64,000 nt of DNA from Tetrapyrgos nigripes (Eukaryota > Basidiomycota > Agaricomycetes > Agaricales > Campanellaceae). Made by a program: the position numbers and the translations under genes. Location: positions 1 through 64,000 of the forward strand of contig JAACJM010000171.1 of NCBI GenBank assembly GCA_013368315.1, written 5' to 3'. The stretch's first letter is position 1, and each line of letters opens with the position of its first letter. The notes beneath the pieces are model-generated. The model saw only the letters and a list, made by a program, of their open reading frames with translations. It was not told the DNA's origin and searched no databases. Positions 1-10,899 of the stretch are shown here, piece after piece.

Positions 1-1215
1 TGAGAGAGTCTATCACTCCACTCTTAACGTCCTCATTGTCACCCATCCCTCTGTCTTCTTTAACTACATCACACTCGTTTTCACCCACTCTCTCGCAACC
101 TTTTCCCTCCGTGCATCTCCATCCCATGGTATCCTATGCCACCATGCGCCACCAGGTACTTTGTTGGATTCTGTGACTTGACGAAGACGAAAGAGAAGAC
201 TCGTCCGAGTCTGTATGACGTTCACTCGTACTGTCCCTCTTGACTAATGCAGCATCTCAAGGAAAACGGTTTGGGCGTAGATGGTGTAGGATTCATATGA
301 GAAGGTAGAAATGTTGTCGATATTGTAGAGATCGACCATGAAGGAGTTTGGGAGCTGAAAGCAGACTGTTGGACACCGGAGAGGAAGGATTTGAGGTGGT
401 GAAGTCGAACGGGGAATCTCAGTGTTGCCGAGGTCCGGTTCGGGTCAGGTCCGGCCAAAATTTTCTGGCCCTCGACCCGGACCTACGGGGTCGGTCCACC
501 TTCTCGTTGGACCTTGACCCTGGACCTGCTGGACCCGGTTCAAGAGGGTCGGTCCAGGGTCGGCCCTGGTCCGCACATTGAAAATTTTTTCTCGAAGGTA
601 AAGCCATAAAAAGTGCTCCAGTCCATAAATAATGTATTTTACTATGTACTAGTATCTATGTAAATTGACAATACTTACTGTGATAACGGAGCCACAATGC
701 GTCTGCGCATTTTTGCAGCTGTGAGGTCATCCTCGGCATATTCCGAGTACAGTTATTTTGGGTGAGAAAACGAAAGAAAACGAACTGTGGCGACCACATG
801 GCAGCTCAGGTCACTATATGTACTACGAAGAAGCTCAAAAGAAGGTCGACGATACCATTTCAAGTCCCTAAACTTGGTCATACCGACACTTGAGGTCCTG
901 GGTCCGGTCGGGTCCGGCCCTCCTCTGCAGCCTCTGGCCCTCGACCCGGACCTCTAGGTCCGGGTCAGGTCCTGCATAGCCACTGGACCTGGACCTCGGG
1001 GTCGGTCCGGGGTCGGTTCAGGGCCAACAGGGTCATGGCCCGGACCTCGGCAACACTGACGGGGATGTGTTTGTGGTTGTATTGGTCTAGATAGCAAAGC
1101 TTTAGATGTTTGACCCGGGTTGAGAAAAGGCAAGAGATACCTAGAAACTCGTCCAGAGACCCTTCTTTGCCCGACGCAGAGTAGATGATACGGAATCCAC
1201 GAGCCATACTTCGAG
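1..1215 (-). pseudogene. EthD-like (dimeric alpha/beta-barrel) pseudogene, copy 1
   Basis: This is a minus-strand remnant cut by the window edge and split by a MITE at 420-1058. Near 1215 it reads RGFRIIYSASGKEGSLDEFLG, the first strand and helix of the barrel, followed by a 5' splice site and a short intron. After the intron comes YNHKHIPV, which matches the 'WYDNEHVPLR'-like motif of this family. The downstream half (1-350) keeps HHLKSFLSG and the SHESYT-type segment. I infer the family from the two-repeat layout and from aligning the five copies here; I recall similar fungal proteins annotated as EthD or dimeric alpha-beta barrel. Substrate is unknown. Frameshifts and the insertion make it non-functional. 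Confidence 0.5.
420..1058. mobile_element. hAT-type MITE, 639 bp, in unit A only
   Basis: The ends are perfect 19-bp terminal inverted repeats, CAGTGTTGCCGAGGTCCGG at 420-438 and its reverse complement at 1040-1058. The inside has many GGTCCGG/GGACC subterminal motifs and no transposase. Unit B has an uninterrupted site (GAACGGGGATGTG near 13,133-13,145), so the element arrived after the duplication or was lost cleanly from B. The right flank ACGGGGAT is nearly repeated on the left (ACGGGGAATCT), compatible with an 8-bp hAT target duplication that has since changed. The CAGTG start also fits hAT. The superfamily call is inferred. Confidence 0.75.
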
Positions 1216-1960
1216 CTTGTCACTTCAATGCGGTATCGAGGTCAAGGTGCGGAAATACCACCATACTATTTCCCGGTTCAAACTCCCGCACTGCCCAACC
1301 TCGTTCTTTCCACTCTCAGCTCTGATCCCTCCATGGTGTAGTAGTCACAGCTGCAGGACAGCTGGAGCTAGACGAGAGAGAGCTAGAACACCCCTCCACA
1401 CTCGACACCGGATGCAGATGCAGACGCCTTTCTAGCTGTAGCCGTCGCCGTCGCAGCTGAACCAGATGAAGTACCCGCTGAGATCGAGGCAGTAGAGCTG
1501 ACAGAGACAACGGAAGACATCGACGCTGACGCACTGAGTCCCGGTCTGCCAGACTGGCCAACCTGACGGCCATGGTTTGAAAACGGCATTCATAGGATGG
1601 GGCTGTGTTTGCAATAGCAATAGTAGTGTGCGTGTGGTTAGGAGTATAGGCGTGGATATGAAATGAGATATGGGTGTATGGGTGTAGGAGTATGGAGAGT
1701 CGGAATCTGGATGATACGGGGTATGCGCAACAGGAAGGAAAGATGGAATGGAAAGGCAGAGTGGGGAAATGGAGGAATGCGGAAAAAGTGAGTCAGTTAT
1801 CGGTGTTGAGTGCACGTTAAAGAGAGAAATGCGAAACAGTGAACCCAAGCGAGGCAGAAAAAGCAGCGAAGAAGACGAAGAGGGGGACTTTGGGCCCTGG
1901 GGGGAAAGAAAGGGGGGGAAAGGGGGGAAAAGAGTGTAAGATGTAAAGAAAAGGAAAAGA
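1216..1960. other. Duplicated non-coding or decayed stretch, purine-rich
   Basis: This is homologous to about 13,290-14,010. It holds a Ser/Ala/Thr-rich minus-strand stretch (GTSSGSAATATATARKAS) that may be a decayed exon, and a long A/G-rich tract with poly-G runs near 1,895-1,935. No gene could be assigned. Confidence 0.4.
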
Positions 1961-2600
1961 CACGTACGTCCTAGCCTCACTCAACTCTACCAACCTCGAA
2001 TGTTTCTTCGCTTCAGAGTACAGTCCACCAAACACCACCCTTCTGGGGACGCACCAAACCAACTTGCCCCACTACTCGTCCTCCTAGATCCCGGCGCAGC
2101 AGTAGGACTAGCAGACCCAAGTACGATTTTCTTCAACGGGGCCAACTACGTTCCATACCGTTGGTAACTGAGTCGAAAAAGTATGGAGGTTGTGTAGTGT
2201 AGAAAGCCCTCTGCAGAGGAGAGTAATGGGGCCAGGAGAGGTCGGCGATGTCGGTGAAGGAAGGCGGGGTTGGTAGCGGGGAGCTTGGATGGGATTAGGA
2301 CTGACGTTGACGTTAACGTTGACAGTGGGGGCTAGGGTTGGCGCCAACGGTGGGAACGCAGGGACCAACGCAACAGGACACGCAAACGAAGGCGAATCAT
2401 CCAAACGGCATATCCTCCTCCCTCAGATTCTACCACGTCCCAGTGGACACGCATTCAGCAATGGCGGACAAGACATAACAGTCATGAGGTAGATGGAAGG
2501 TGGAGGAGAGATTGGTGTTGACATGAGTAGGAGAGTCGAGAGAGAGGTCGAGCAGGACGAGTTGGGGACAGAGTCGGTCCGTATTCCTCTGACTAATCAG
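1961..2600 (-). pseudogene. Unassigned duplicated exon block, copy A
   Basis: This is a minus-strand open stretch conserved at the protein level with the blocks at 13,990-14,640 and, in part, 12,350-12,520. It carries a Pro/Thr/Val-rich segment (PAFPPLAPTLAPTVNVNV) followed by SPIQAPRY and LLCRGLSTL. A short exon, GGLYSEAKKHSRLVELSEA, then runs into a GTACGT donor near 1,965. In copy B the same region continues into RLEKILLRSARPTATPGS. Amino-acid conservation between copies suggests it was once coding. I do not recognise the family, and the frame is broken in this copy. Confidence 0.35.
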
Positions 2601-3379
2601 TCGCTTTCTTTGGTCCAGACCGTTGTTGCAGTACTTATGTTGCCCTGAATCAAGCGCGTTTGCGACAACATGGTCTTTGCTGCCTGTTATAGACTCTACT
2701 CAAGGGTTGGAGAAGATCCAGCCGTTCCTTTCGTACTCTTTTCGGAAGGCAAATTGGAGACGGCTCATAAGATGTGGATTGCCCTTGTACTACGTCTGCC
2801 TCTGGCCTCTACGTCCCCCTGATCGTTGTAGTCCTACGGCTAACATGGCATCGAATTCTCTGTTCCTTTATCCATGGACTCCATTCATGTCCTTTCAACA
2901 AACCATACACACGACAGCCAACCAGTCTACTCACTCTCCTCCCTCTCTAGGAAGAAACACGCATGATGGACCTGGACATATCAAAATTACATCGAAATGG
3001 CAAGGAGCTGTACAGTGTCACTGAGCACAGTGAGTAATACCTCAGTACTAAATCCTTCATCCCTTCCGCTTTCTTTTCATCCCATCGTTGAGGACGTCCC
3101 AGATATATTTATACATAATTCATTTTATCACTCCTCTACATGTCGTACCTCGCTTGCCATCCTTACTGGACAACATACTGTGTGACACAGAAGATCTGAC
3201 GGCCAAATCACTCATCACGTCTAGCTGGGCTTGAATGCATACAGGGTGGGGGGAGTTTCTACAAGACATAAGCGTAGCATGTAACGTACTGTCGCCTAGC
3301 GTTATAGGGCCGATAATAATATATTATTTTGCGTATCCACCCTGTCAATCAAGTTCAGTCCTCCACGTCAAAGGATGTG
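2601..3379 (+). other. Duplicated intergenic block with a short unassigned open stretch
   Basis: This is over 90% alike by eye to about 14,665-15,430. A stretch of roughly 45 codons near 2,670-2,820 (LYSRVGEDPAVPFVLFSEGK) is kept in both copies and looks protein-like on the plus strand, but it has no clear start or splice context. The rest shows no gene. Confidence 0.35.
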
Positions 3380-4215
3380 TCTATTGTTCTTCATCTTTCT
3401 TCCCACATTTTACATCGCTTTTTATTATTCTACTTGTTGCTTTCTACCTCCAAAACGCTCACTAATCTTCCTTCGTCCTTTCGCACCCAACTTCCTTGAC
3501 AGCTACTTGATATCCAGCTCTTCACTCTACCTGACACATCTCTCCTCGCATACATTACTTCCTCCCCATTTATCCAAATTACCATCAACACCCGTTACCT
3601 TCAACCCTAACAATTCACATGTCTGTTCCCGCCTACGTGGCGATACTCTCCTTCTCACACCTTCTACACCTTTACATCCGAACCCACGTACTATCTGGAG
3701 AACCACTCGAGGAGCTAAGCAGGAAGACAGAGGGTAGACCAGCGTGTTCAAGTTGGATGTAGACGGGGATTTTCTTAAGAAATCATCGTCTTCGTCATTG
3801 TCTTCAGCAGCAGGGGTAGAAGAAAAAGATGTGGAGGTACTAGAAGTTGGTGTAGAACACAATGAAGCCCCAACATCAGGAGGAAGAGCCCATGCTATCA
3901 ATTTCTACACCAATGAATTACAGCTTGCATCTTCATCTTCATCTGGGCCTTCTATGGGCATAGGCAGATATCAACACCATCTCCGAACTTACACTCAGCG
4001 AAACTAAAGTTGGAGAAGAAGGCGCTGTATACATCCTCCTTTCAGAGAATTCTGATACCGCTTTGCTTGGGTCCCTACCGGATGGATTACCTGGACGAGG
4101 TTAAAGTGTGTGTATTGTTGAATGGGACGGGCGGGGACAGGTGGAGTTAAAGAGATTGTTGGTTGGCCCGAGCATGGAACTGGGGCATTGGGAGCCAGTA
4201 TGGCTTCAAACACGT
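3380..4215 (+). pseudogene. Lactonase-fold remnant (carboxy-cis,cis-muconate cyclase-like), copy A
   Basis: This is the decayed C-terminal half of a seven-bladed beta-propeller lactonase. In fungi such enzymes lactonise 3-carboxy-cis,cis-muconate in the protocatechuate branch of the beta-ketoadipate pathway. Family-like landmarks occur in order: IWRTTRGAKQEDRG, FKLDVDGDF, a spacer, APTSGGRAHAINFY, GAVYILL near 4,025, then an EWDG(W/R)G motif near 4,115-4,135. The pieces lie in different frames, separated by stops and small indels, so the gene is dead. It is divergent to nothing obvious and convergent with the downstream NLR gene. A paralogue at 15,427-16,260 keeps a better LEWDGWG motif. The identification rests on remembered family motifs. 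Confidence 0.55.
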
Positions 4216-4796
4216 AAAAAGAAAAGGAAAGAATGATGGCAGGAAGTCATGCTGTATGGTTGGATTAGCTATTGAAATATGTAAGTATGTACAAAAGAGT
4301 TAGCTAGGTGATACCAATGAAGGTATCTATGTAGCAATGCAAGGTAATAGATTAATCAATCTATCATGGCAGTCATTGGATGCTGCAGCAGAATTTGGTC
4401 GAGATAAATGTCCATGCTTAGGAACTTCAATAGAATCTTTGAAACTCTCAAACAAAACCTTACTTACCATGGTACAAGTATCTCAGAGACATGTGGACTT
4501 TTTTTATAAATATGATTTTTCTTATTGAACTGGACATAGGCAACAAAATTCTGGATATACGGATTTTGTGATATTTACTCATTTGATAAATGGAATTTCT
4601 GAACAGATGAAGGGAACAGATATAAGATGTTGGTTTCCAAGCTAAAATTTTTCAAAAGAAAAGGCAGCATTCCTGATGTTTTTGTGTGAAATTGATCAAA
4701 TGAAAGTTGTCGTAGCATAGAGATACCAATCAAGTTGAAAGTGAGAAATAAAAAAAAAAGAAGACAAAGCCAGATATATATAATTGTACTGAACAC
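4216..4796. other. 3' intergenic region, duplicated, A/T-rich
   Basis: This lies between the lactonase remnant and the NLR stop codon and is conserved with 16,262-16,859. Only short A/T-rich frames are present. I see nothing else in it. Confidence 0.6.
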
Positions 4797-7700
4797 TCAA
4801 TCCTCATCCTCAGGATTATCATTCCAAACAGAGATCCAGTTTTCACCACAAACAAATTTGCTCCAGTCAACTTTAACTGCAAAATTTTCAGCATCTGCAG
4901 GAATAGTGCCAACCTGCCTCAAATCACTGAATCCACCTCTGAGATGAGATGGGATCCACAAAATTAACTTTGGCTCAGGTTCAGCAGTACATAACCAACC
5001 CTGAGGATTAATGGAGCATGATTGATTTTCTTGATTATACTGGGAGATTGAGGTTGGAATGAGGTTTGGATGGGAAGGATCAATATTCCAGATCCTTACT
5101 GTCTTGTCCTTAGACCCTGAAACCACATGTCTACCATCTGGTGAGAAGGCCACTGATTGGACCCAATCTGTGTGGCCTTCCAGAGGCTCTCCAACCTGCT
5201 GGCCAGTCTGCATATCCCATATTCTGATAGTCCTGTCATCAGATCCTGACACCACATGTCTTCCATCTGGTGAGAAGGCCACTGACCTCACCCAATCTAT
5301 GTGGCCTTTCAGAGGCTCTCCAACCTGCTGGCAAGTCTGCATATCCCATATTCTGATAGTGTCATCAGATCCTGACACTACATGTCTGCCATCTGGTGAG
5401 AAGGCCACTGACCACACTGAATCTGTGTGGCCTTGCAAAAGCTTTCCAACCTGCTGGCAAGTCTGCATATCCCATATTCTGATAGTGCTGTCATCTGATC
5501 CTGACACCACATGTCTGCCATCTGGTGAGAAGGCCACTGATTGGACCCACTCTGTGTGGCCTTCCAGAGGCTTTCCAACCTGCTTGCAAGTCTGCATATC
5601 CCATATTCTGATAGTCCTGTCAGCAGATCCTGACACCACATGTCTACCATCTGGTGAAAAGGCCACTGAAAGCACTGAACTTGTGTGGCCATTCAGAGGC
5701 TTTCCAACCTGCTGGCAAGTCTGCATATCCCATATTTTGATAGTCCTGTCATCAGATCCTGACACCACATGTCTGCCATCTGTTGAGAAGGCCACTGACC
5801 ACACCCAATCTGTGTGGCCTTTTAGAGGCTTTCCAACCTGCTGGCAAGTCTGCATATCCCATATTCTGATAGTGCAGTCATCAGATCCTGACACCACATG
5901 TCTGCCATCTGGTGAGAAGGCCACTGATTTAATGGTATCTGTATGGTTGGAGAGCTGCTGAGGCTCTTCAAACTGCTGGAAAGTCTGGATATCCCATATT
6001 CTGATAGTGCAGTCATCAGATCCTGACACCACATGTCTGCCATCTGGTGAAAAGGCCACTGACCTAACCCAAGCTGTGTGACCTTTCAGAGGCTCACCAA
6101 CTTGCTGGCAAGTCTGCATATCCCATATTCTGATAGTCCTGTCATGAGATCCTGACACCACATGTCTACCATCTGGTGAAAAGGCCACTGACCACACATG
6201 ATCTTTGTGGCCTTGAGAGGCTCTCCAACCTGCTGGCAAGTTTGCATATCCCACATTCTGATAGTGTAGTCAACAGATCCTGACACCACATGTTTGCCAT
6301 CTGGTGAGAAGGCCACTGACCTCACCCAATCTGTGTGGCCTTCCAGAGGCTCTCCAACCTGCTGGCAAGTCTGCATATCCCATATTCTGATAGTCCTGTC
6401 ACCAGATCCTGACACCACATGTCTGCCATCTGATGAGAAGGCCACTGACCACACCCATTTTGTGTGGCCTTTCAGAGGCTCTCCAAATTGTTGTCCTGTT
6501 TGGACATCCCAAATCCTTACAGTGTTATCATCTGATCCTGATACCACATGTCTGCCATCTGGTGAGAAGGCCACTGACCGCACCCAATTTGTGTGGCCTT
6601 CCAGAGACTCTCCAACCTGCTGGCCAGTCTGGATATCCCATATTCTGATAGTGTAGTCAGCAGACCCTGACACTACATGTCTGCCATCTGGTGAGAAGGC
6701 CACTGACCTCACTGTTTCTGTGTGGCCAACAAAAGGCTCTCCAAACTGGTGTCCTGTTTGGACATCCCAAATCCTTACAGTATTGTCATAAGATCCTGAC
6801 ACAACATATCTTCCATCTAGTGAATATGCCACACTGTTCACTACACTCGTTGTTGATATAGTCATTGGCAGATTGATCCATTTATGTCCATCAATTTTGA
6901 TAACATTTCCAATATATTTTGAAAGGCTTTTTGCTGTGGTAGATCTGGGTGGCATCATTGGCAGTATTGAAAGATAGAGATGTGGTGTACTTTCTGACAG
7001 AACACTTCCAAAAGTGTCCACTATCCAATGAATATCTTCTGCTAATGTTTCTAGATCTTTGTTCTTTTTCAAACTTGAGTAAATCTCATTTTCAGTAGCT
7101 TGACAGACTTACCTTTTGAGTTTTTGCCCATTCTCCTACTTGATCTAGACATTTCTTTAGAGAAAAGGAATCTCCCATTACACTCATACACTCCATCCAA
7201 AAAACCATCCATTTGCTTCCCATAAAATCTGTAACAGTTGATAGGATTATGTTTCCTCTCCCTTCAACTTTAACTTTTCTCATATGTTTAGTCCAACTCA
7301 AACAGCTATATCTCAACTCGGATGGGATATACATATTTATCCTATCCTCTATTGTTGGATCTTTCACTGCCTTATTCTTGATAAAAGAAGTCTCCAGGTG
7401 GCAGATGTTAAATCTAAGCTCCTTTCTCATAATCTCTAAGCAAGCACTAGCCAGTTGAAAATGAGCAATTTCTGGATGGATATTGAAATTATTCTCCGAA
7501 GATGTGAGAAACTCTCCAAATGACAAATGATAGTATAACTTTCCATCCCGATTATAGACTAGTGCTGATAATTGATTGATCACTTCTTCAGTGACTCTGA
7601 CTGGTACATCAACTCCTTTTGCACACAACAAGTTTTTTAATGTATCTTGGGAAACAGGTTCAATCACTGCAAGAATTGCTCCCACCACTGCCTTAAGATA

Positions 7701-9028
7701 CTTAAGATTGTCTGGTTGGGAAAATGACTCTGTCAATACTGTCTTGTATAAGAGATACAGGGGTTCATATGGCTGCAATTCATCTTTGGTGCCTGTTTGC
7801 AGGTCAAGTATGATCTCTAGCCTTCCATCTTTATCCACTCCCTTCCTTATAAATGTTAGAGCTGTGGTAACCCAGATGAACAGTCCATTTGCTTTTGCCA
7901 GCATATTGTTGATCTTTTCATTGGTGATAAATGGTAGTTTTCTCATGATCAACCTTTTCAGATCATCAGCAGTATCAATGTAATCAGTAAGACTGATCTT
8001 TCTGATAGCCAATTCTCCCATAAGCTCCTCTCTGATTTCTGGATTTGGTCTGCTTGTTACAACTATTTTGAGCCATGCAAACTGGAATAGAGCTTTGAAA
8101 TGCCTCAATAATTCTGAGCGGTGTGAGTCACTACCCCATTCATCCAGGCCATCAATTATTATAATCACCACCTTTTCTGATGATTTGTTGATCAGCTTCC
8201 CAAACAGAGATGGATCAAGAAACCATTCCAGCTGCTCAGAAAGTGGCAGGCTTATGCCATCCAAAGAGGGATCCCTATTGAGAGACTCCAGAAGACCTTT
8301 TCCATACTCTGGAAAAACCTGAGCCAAATAATAGCTCAGAGTTGGGACCAAATTACAGACATCACTTGTTTCCTGTCCTTTGACACAATGAAATGTTAAA
8401 GCCAGCTTGACTTCTTTCTTTGTGTCTATTTTTCTGATTTTACGGGCAAGTGAAACTGCTATGGCACTTTTGCCAGTCCCAGCTATACCATAGATCCAAG
8501 CAATGGTAGTGTTGGCATCAATTACCCAGTTGCAAAGGTCATTAAGTATCTTGACTCTTGTTCCCTGCAAACAAATGTCTGTTTTTCTTGCTGGCTTAGC
8601 AATTGGATTTAATTTCTCCTTCAATTCCTTAAGTATTTCTGCCTTTTCATTGGCTGGTACTTTGTAAGTTTGAGAAAAGAAATATAAAAATACAAATCAA
8701 TTTAGTACTTACTACCAAAATTATTGTTGGTAGTCTGAATAAAGTCTCTTCCAACATTGTTGATGGTCACTCCTGTCATAGTGAAACTTGATGCATTTGG
8801 AAACATGCTTTGGGTGACAACAGTGGTCTGTTCTATTTGGGAAATGACCAAAATCGGTTGTTCATATATCGCATGGTTCTCATTTTTTGGATAGCACTTA
8901 CCTCTTGTGTTTGAGTTTTCCTGAATTTGTCTCTGACTAGCAGAGTTATTTCTGGATTGATTTCCAATGTGGTGCCCGATAGTGTTGTTTCCTTGTTGAG
9001 GGTCATTTCCATCCTCTGAGGTACCCAT
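4797..9028 (-). CDS. NACHT-WD40 NLR-like protein, copy A (WD40 array frameshifted)
   Basis: This is a STAND/NLR-type receptor of the class used in fungal nonself recognition and programmed cell death. Likely exons are 9028-8902, 8832-8713, 8659 to about 7113, and the WD40 exon from about 7087 to 4797. The start is ATG at 9028. The N-terminal ~80 residues are Asn/Gln-rich and end in GVTINNVGRDFIQTTNNN. NACHT features are a P-loop (YGIAGTGKSA), a Walker B (IIIIDGLDEWG) and the TSRPNPEI motif. Fourteen WD40 repeats of about 43 residues follow (core SVAFSPDGRHVVSGS / TIRIWDMQTCQQ), enough for two seven-bladed propellers. A one-base deletion at 6,211-6,220 moves repeats 6-14 into another frame, so the product would stop near 6,086. 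The last residues, from GWLCTAEPEPKLILWIPS onward, form a non-WD tail. The frame also changes at the NACHT/WD40 junction (about 7,090-7,112); the same change is in copy B and could be a very short intron. Confidence 0.85.
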
Positions 9029-9075
9029 GATGCCACGGGAATTCCAACAATGATGAGCAGAAGGCACGAGCAAAG

Positions 9076-9182
9076 AAAAGTGTCCAGTGCACGTGAGCCA
9101 GTCTTGATTGGTTGCGCGAAAGACTAACAAGTGTCCAATGCACGTGAAGTACTCTTAATTGGCTGCACGAAAGACAAGCTTT
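9076..9182 (-). promoter_or_regulatory. Tandem CCAAT/CACGTG promoter module of NLR copy A
   Basis: Two copies of a 51-bp unit lie 50-155 bp upstream of the start codon. Each holds GTCCA(A/G)TGCACGTGA, with an E-box-like CACGTG, followed by ATTGG, which reads CCAAT on the gene strand. Unit B has one copy near 21,669-21,713, with the E-box changed to GCAAGTGA. Function is inferred only from position and motif. Confidence 0.4.
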
Positions 9183-9229
9183 TACTGCTATCATTCACTC
9201 GCAAACTTCTGAGCTTCTTTGCCAAAGTC

Positions 9230-9800
9230 ATCTGACTTGACAGAACTCGGACAACGTCTCTAGTCAAGACTCTCGACTGTTGATTTTGGTACAGTGCTCA
9301 AACGGATATTTATTCACACATAAGAAAACCTGGCACTAGCAGAAACACTTCTCTCTTTCCTCACATTAAACTGATAACTGTCCGGCAGCGATTTGATCTG
9401 CTTCACAGCACTATTGCCCCAAGTTGTCTACTCACTGTCAGATTCCTCCATTTCTCAATACATCTACACCACATACATCTTCAAAATGCATACTTATACC
9501 CGGAGCCATGATTACTAGTAGGATCACTTAAACACAACATCCTACTTTGAAGGTTATCCTATCCTATATTTTTCCGTTGATCATCCTACGCTGTATGTCC
9601 AGTTTCCGTATCTTGGAGCAATATGTCCTCACTTGCTATCTTTGGGCTTTTGTTTGTATGAGAAATGTAATTGTTTTACGAGGCCAAAGGAGATGATGGG
9701 TGAATGGCAGAGAACTTGTTCTTGGTGGAAGAGGTGCCATTTATCGCGGAAGTGGACACCATATGACAAGGGACGGGGAGACTCAGTAAAATTGTCACTA
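9230..9800. other. Intergenic, no feature seen
   Basis: This lies between the NLR-A promoter and the EthD-like array. Only short, unsupported open frames are present and no repeat was recognised. Confidence 0.5.
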
Positions 9801-9802
9801 AA

Positions 9803-10250
9803 TTACACAGAATCTATGTAGAGATTCCCTTGATCAACAGCAGGAAATGCACCATACAAATGTACTTCTGTGATTGAGAGACCTTGGGAGAAATGCAACG
9901 ATAAGCAAAATGAACGTAATGAAGAAATACAAAAACGTACCGTGGACCGCAAAGTAAACGGGATACCCAGCTCCGTCTTGATAGAGTTTATCGCTCTAAA
10001 CGTCTTCGCTCTAATCCATGCTTTCATCTTCTTCAACTCTGCCTCCTGCAGCCTTTTCGCTCTCCCCATTGTTATCCCATGCATTACCAGATACCTCGCA
10101 GGATTCTCGGACCTTAATGAGGAGGCCAGAGAAGACTCGCCCAAGTTTGTACGCGCTTCACGGGTCCGTCTGTCAAGTCTCTAGAGCTTCTTGACTAACG
10201 CAGCTTCACGAGGGGGATGGTTTGCGCGTAGACGGGCGTAGGATTTATGT
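9803..10250 (-). pseudogene. EthD-like pseudogene, copy 2 (second half only)
   Basis: This minus-strand fragment keeps the second ferredoxin-like half of the family: SSLASSLRSENPARYLVMHG, AKRLQEAELKKMKAW and TFRAINSIKTELGIP, followed by a GTACGT donor near 9,940. The aspartate/glutamate-rich helix is shortened compared with copies 3-5. No first half is attached, so it is a truncated duplicate. The catalytic role is unknown. Confidence 0.45.
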
Positions 10251-10860
10251 GAAAAGGTAGAAGTGTCCAACATGCTGAGTGTAGGACTCTGCGCCTTCCG
10301 GAGTGAGTAATTCTAGCAGCGAGAAACGGATAAATAAGCAAAATGAACACAGTGAAGAAATACAAAAACGTACCAAGACCCGCAAAGTAAATATGCACCT
10401 TCTGAGGCTCAGGACCCTCAGGTACACCCAGCCTCATCTTCAGAGAATCTATCACTCTAAACGTCCTCGTCCTCACCCATCCTTCCGTCTTCTTCAACTC
10501 CGTCACACTCGTTTCCACCCACTCTCCTGCAACATTTTCCCTCTCTGCATCTCCATCCCATATTATTCCATGCGTCACCAGATACCTCGTAGGATTCTCA
10601 GACCTTAACGAAGAGGCCAGAGAAGACTTGCCCAACTCTCTGTTGATATATGTTTCACAGGTACGCCTATTGAGTATCCCAAGCCTCTTGACTAACGCAG
10701 CTTCAAGTGCGAGGAGAACGGTTTGCGTGGAAACGGGTGTAGGATTGATGTGAGAAGGTATTCGTATCATCTATGTCATACAGAGCGACCCATAAAGGAG
10801 TCGGAAGCAGAGTATCGGGCATCGGAGAGGAAAGATTTGAGGTGGTGAAGTCGAAGTTGA
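10195..10860 (-). pseudogene. EthD-like pseudogene, copy 3
   Basis: This is the longest open stretch of the family here (10,770-10,195). It reads ALVKRLGILNRRTCETYINR, SSLASSLRSENPTRYLVTHG, VTELKKTEGWVRTRTFRVID and VPEGPEPQKVHIYFA. A splice donor near 10,375 precedes a small last exon, LLTPEGAESYTQHVGHF. The first barrel half is reduced to the piece near 10,800-10,860. Its neighbours are the same family in the same orientation, so the array arose by tandem duplication. The intact downstream half shows what the ancestral protein looked like. Confidence 0.5.
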
Positions 10861-10899
10861 AGTGGGACGTGTTCGTTGTTGTACTAGTCTAGATTCGTG

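Larger units (their letters stand above)
1..9130. repeat. Segmental duplication, unit A
   Basis: This block is repeated in the same orientation as unit B at about 12,713-21,713. Matching landmarks run in the same order: EthD-like remnant, unassigned exon block, lactonase remnant and NACHT-WD40 gene. The offset is about 12.7 kb at the left edge, 12,450 at the NACHT exon and 12,063 at the NLR stop. The last change of 387 nt equals three WD40 repeats of 129 nt. The left end lies outside the window. Unit A carries a MITE at 420-1058 that unit B lacks. Confidence 0.9.

Noticed and set aside
5059..5961. Long plus-strand open frame with repeated Cys/Ser/Pro-rich units (also near 17,360-18,410 and 6,294-6,656)
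   Set aside because: It is the antisense shadow of the WD40 repeats; its 43-residue periodicity comes from the minus-strand coding.
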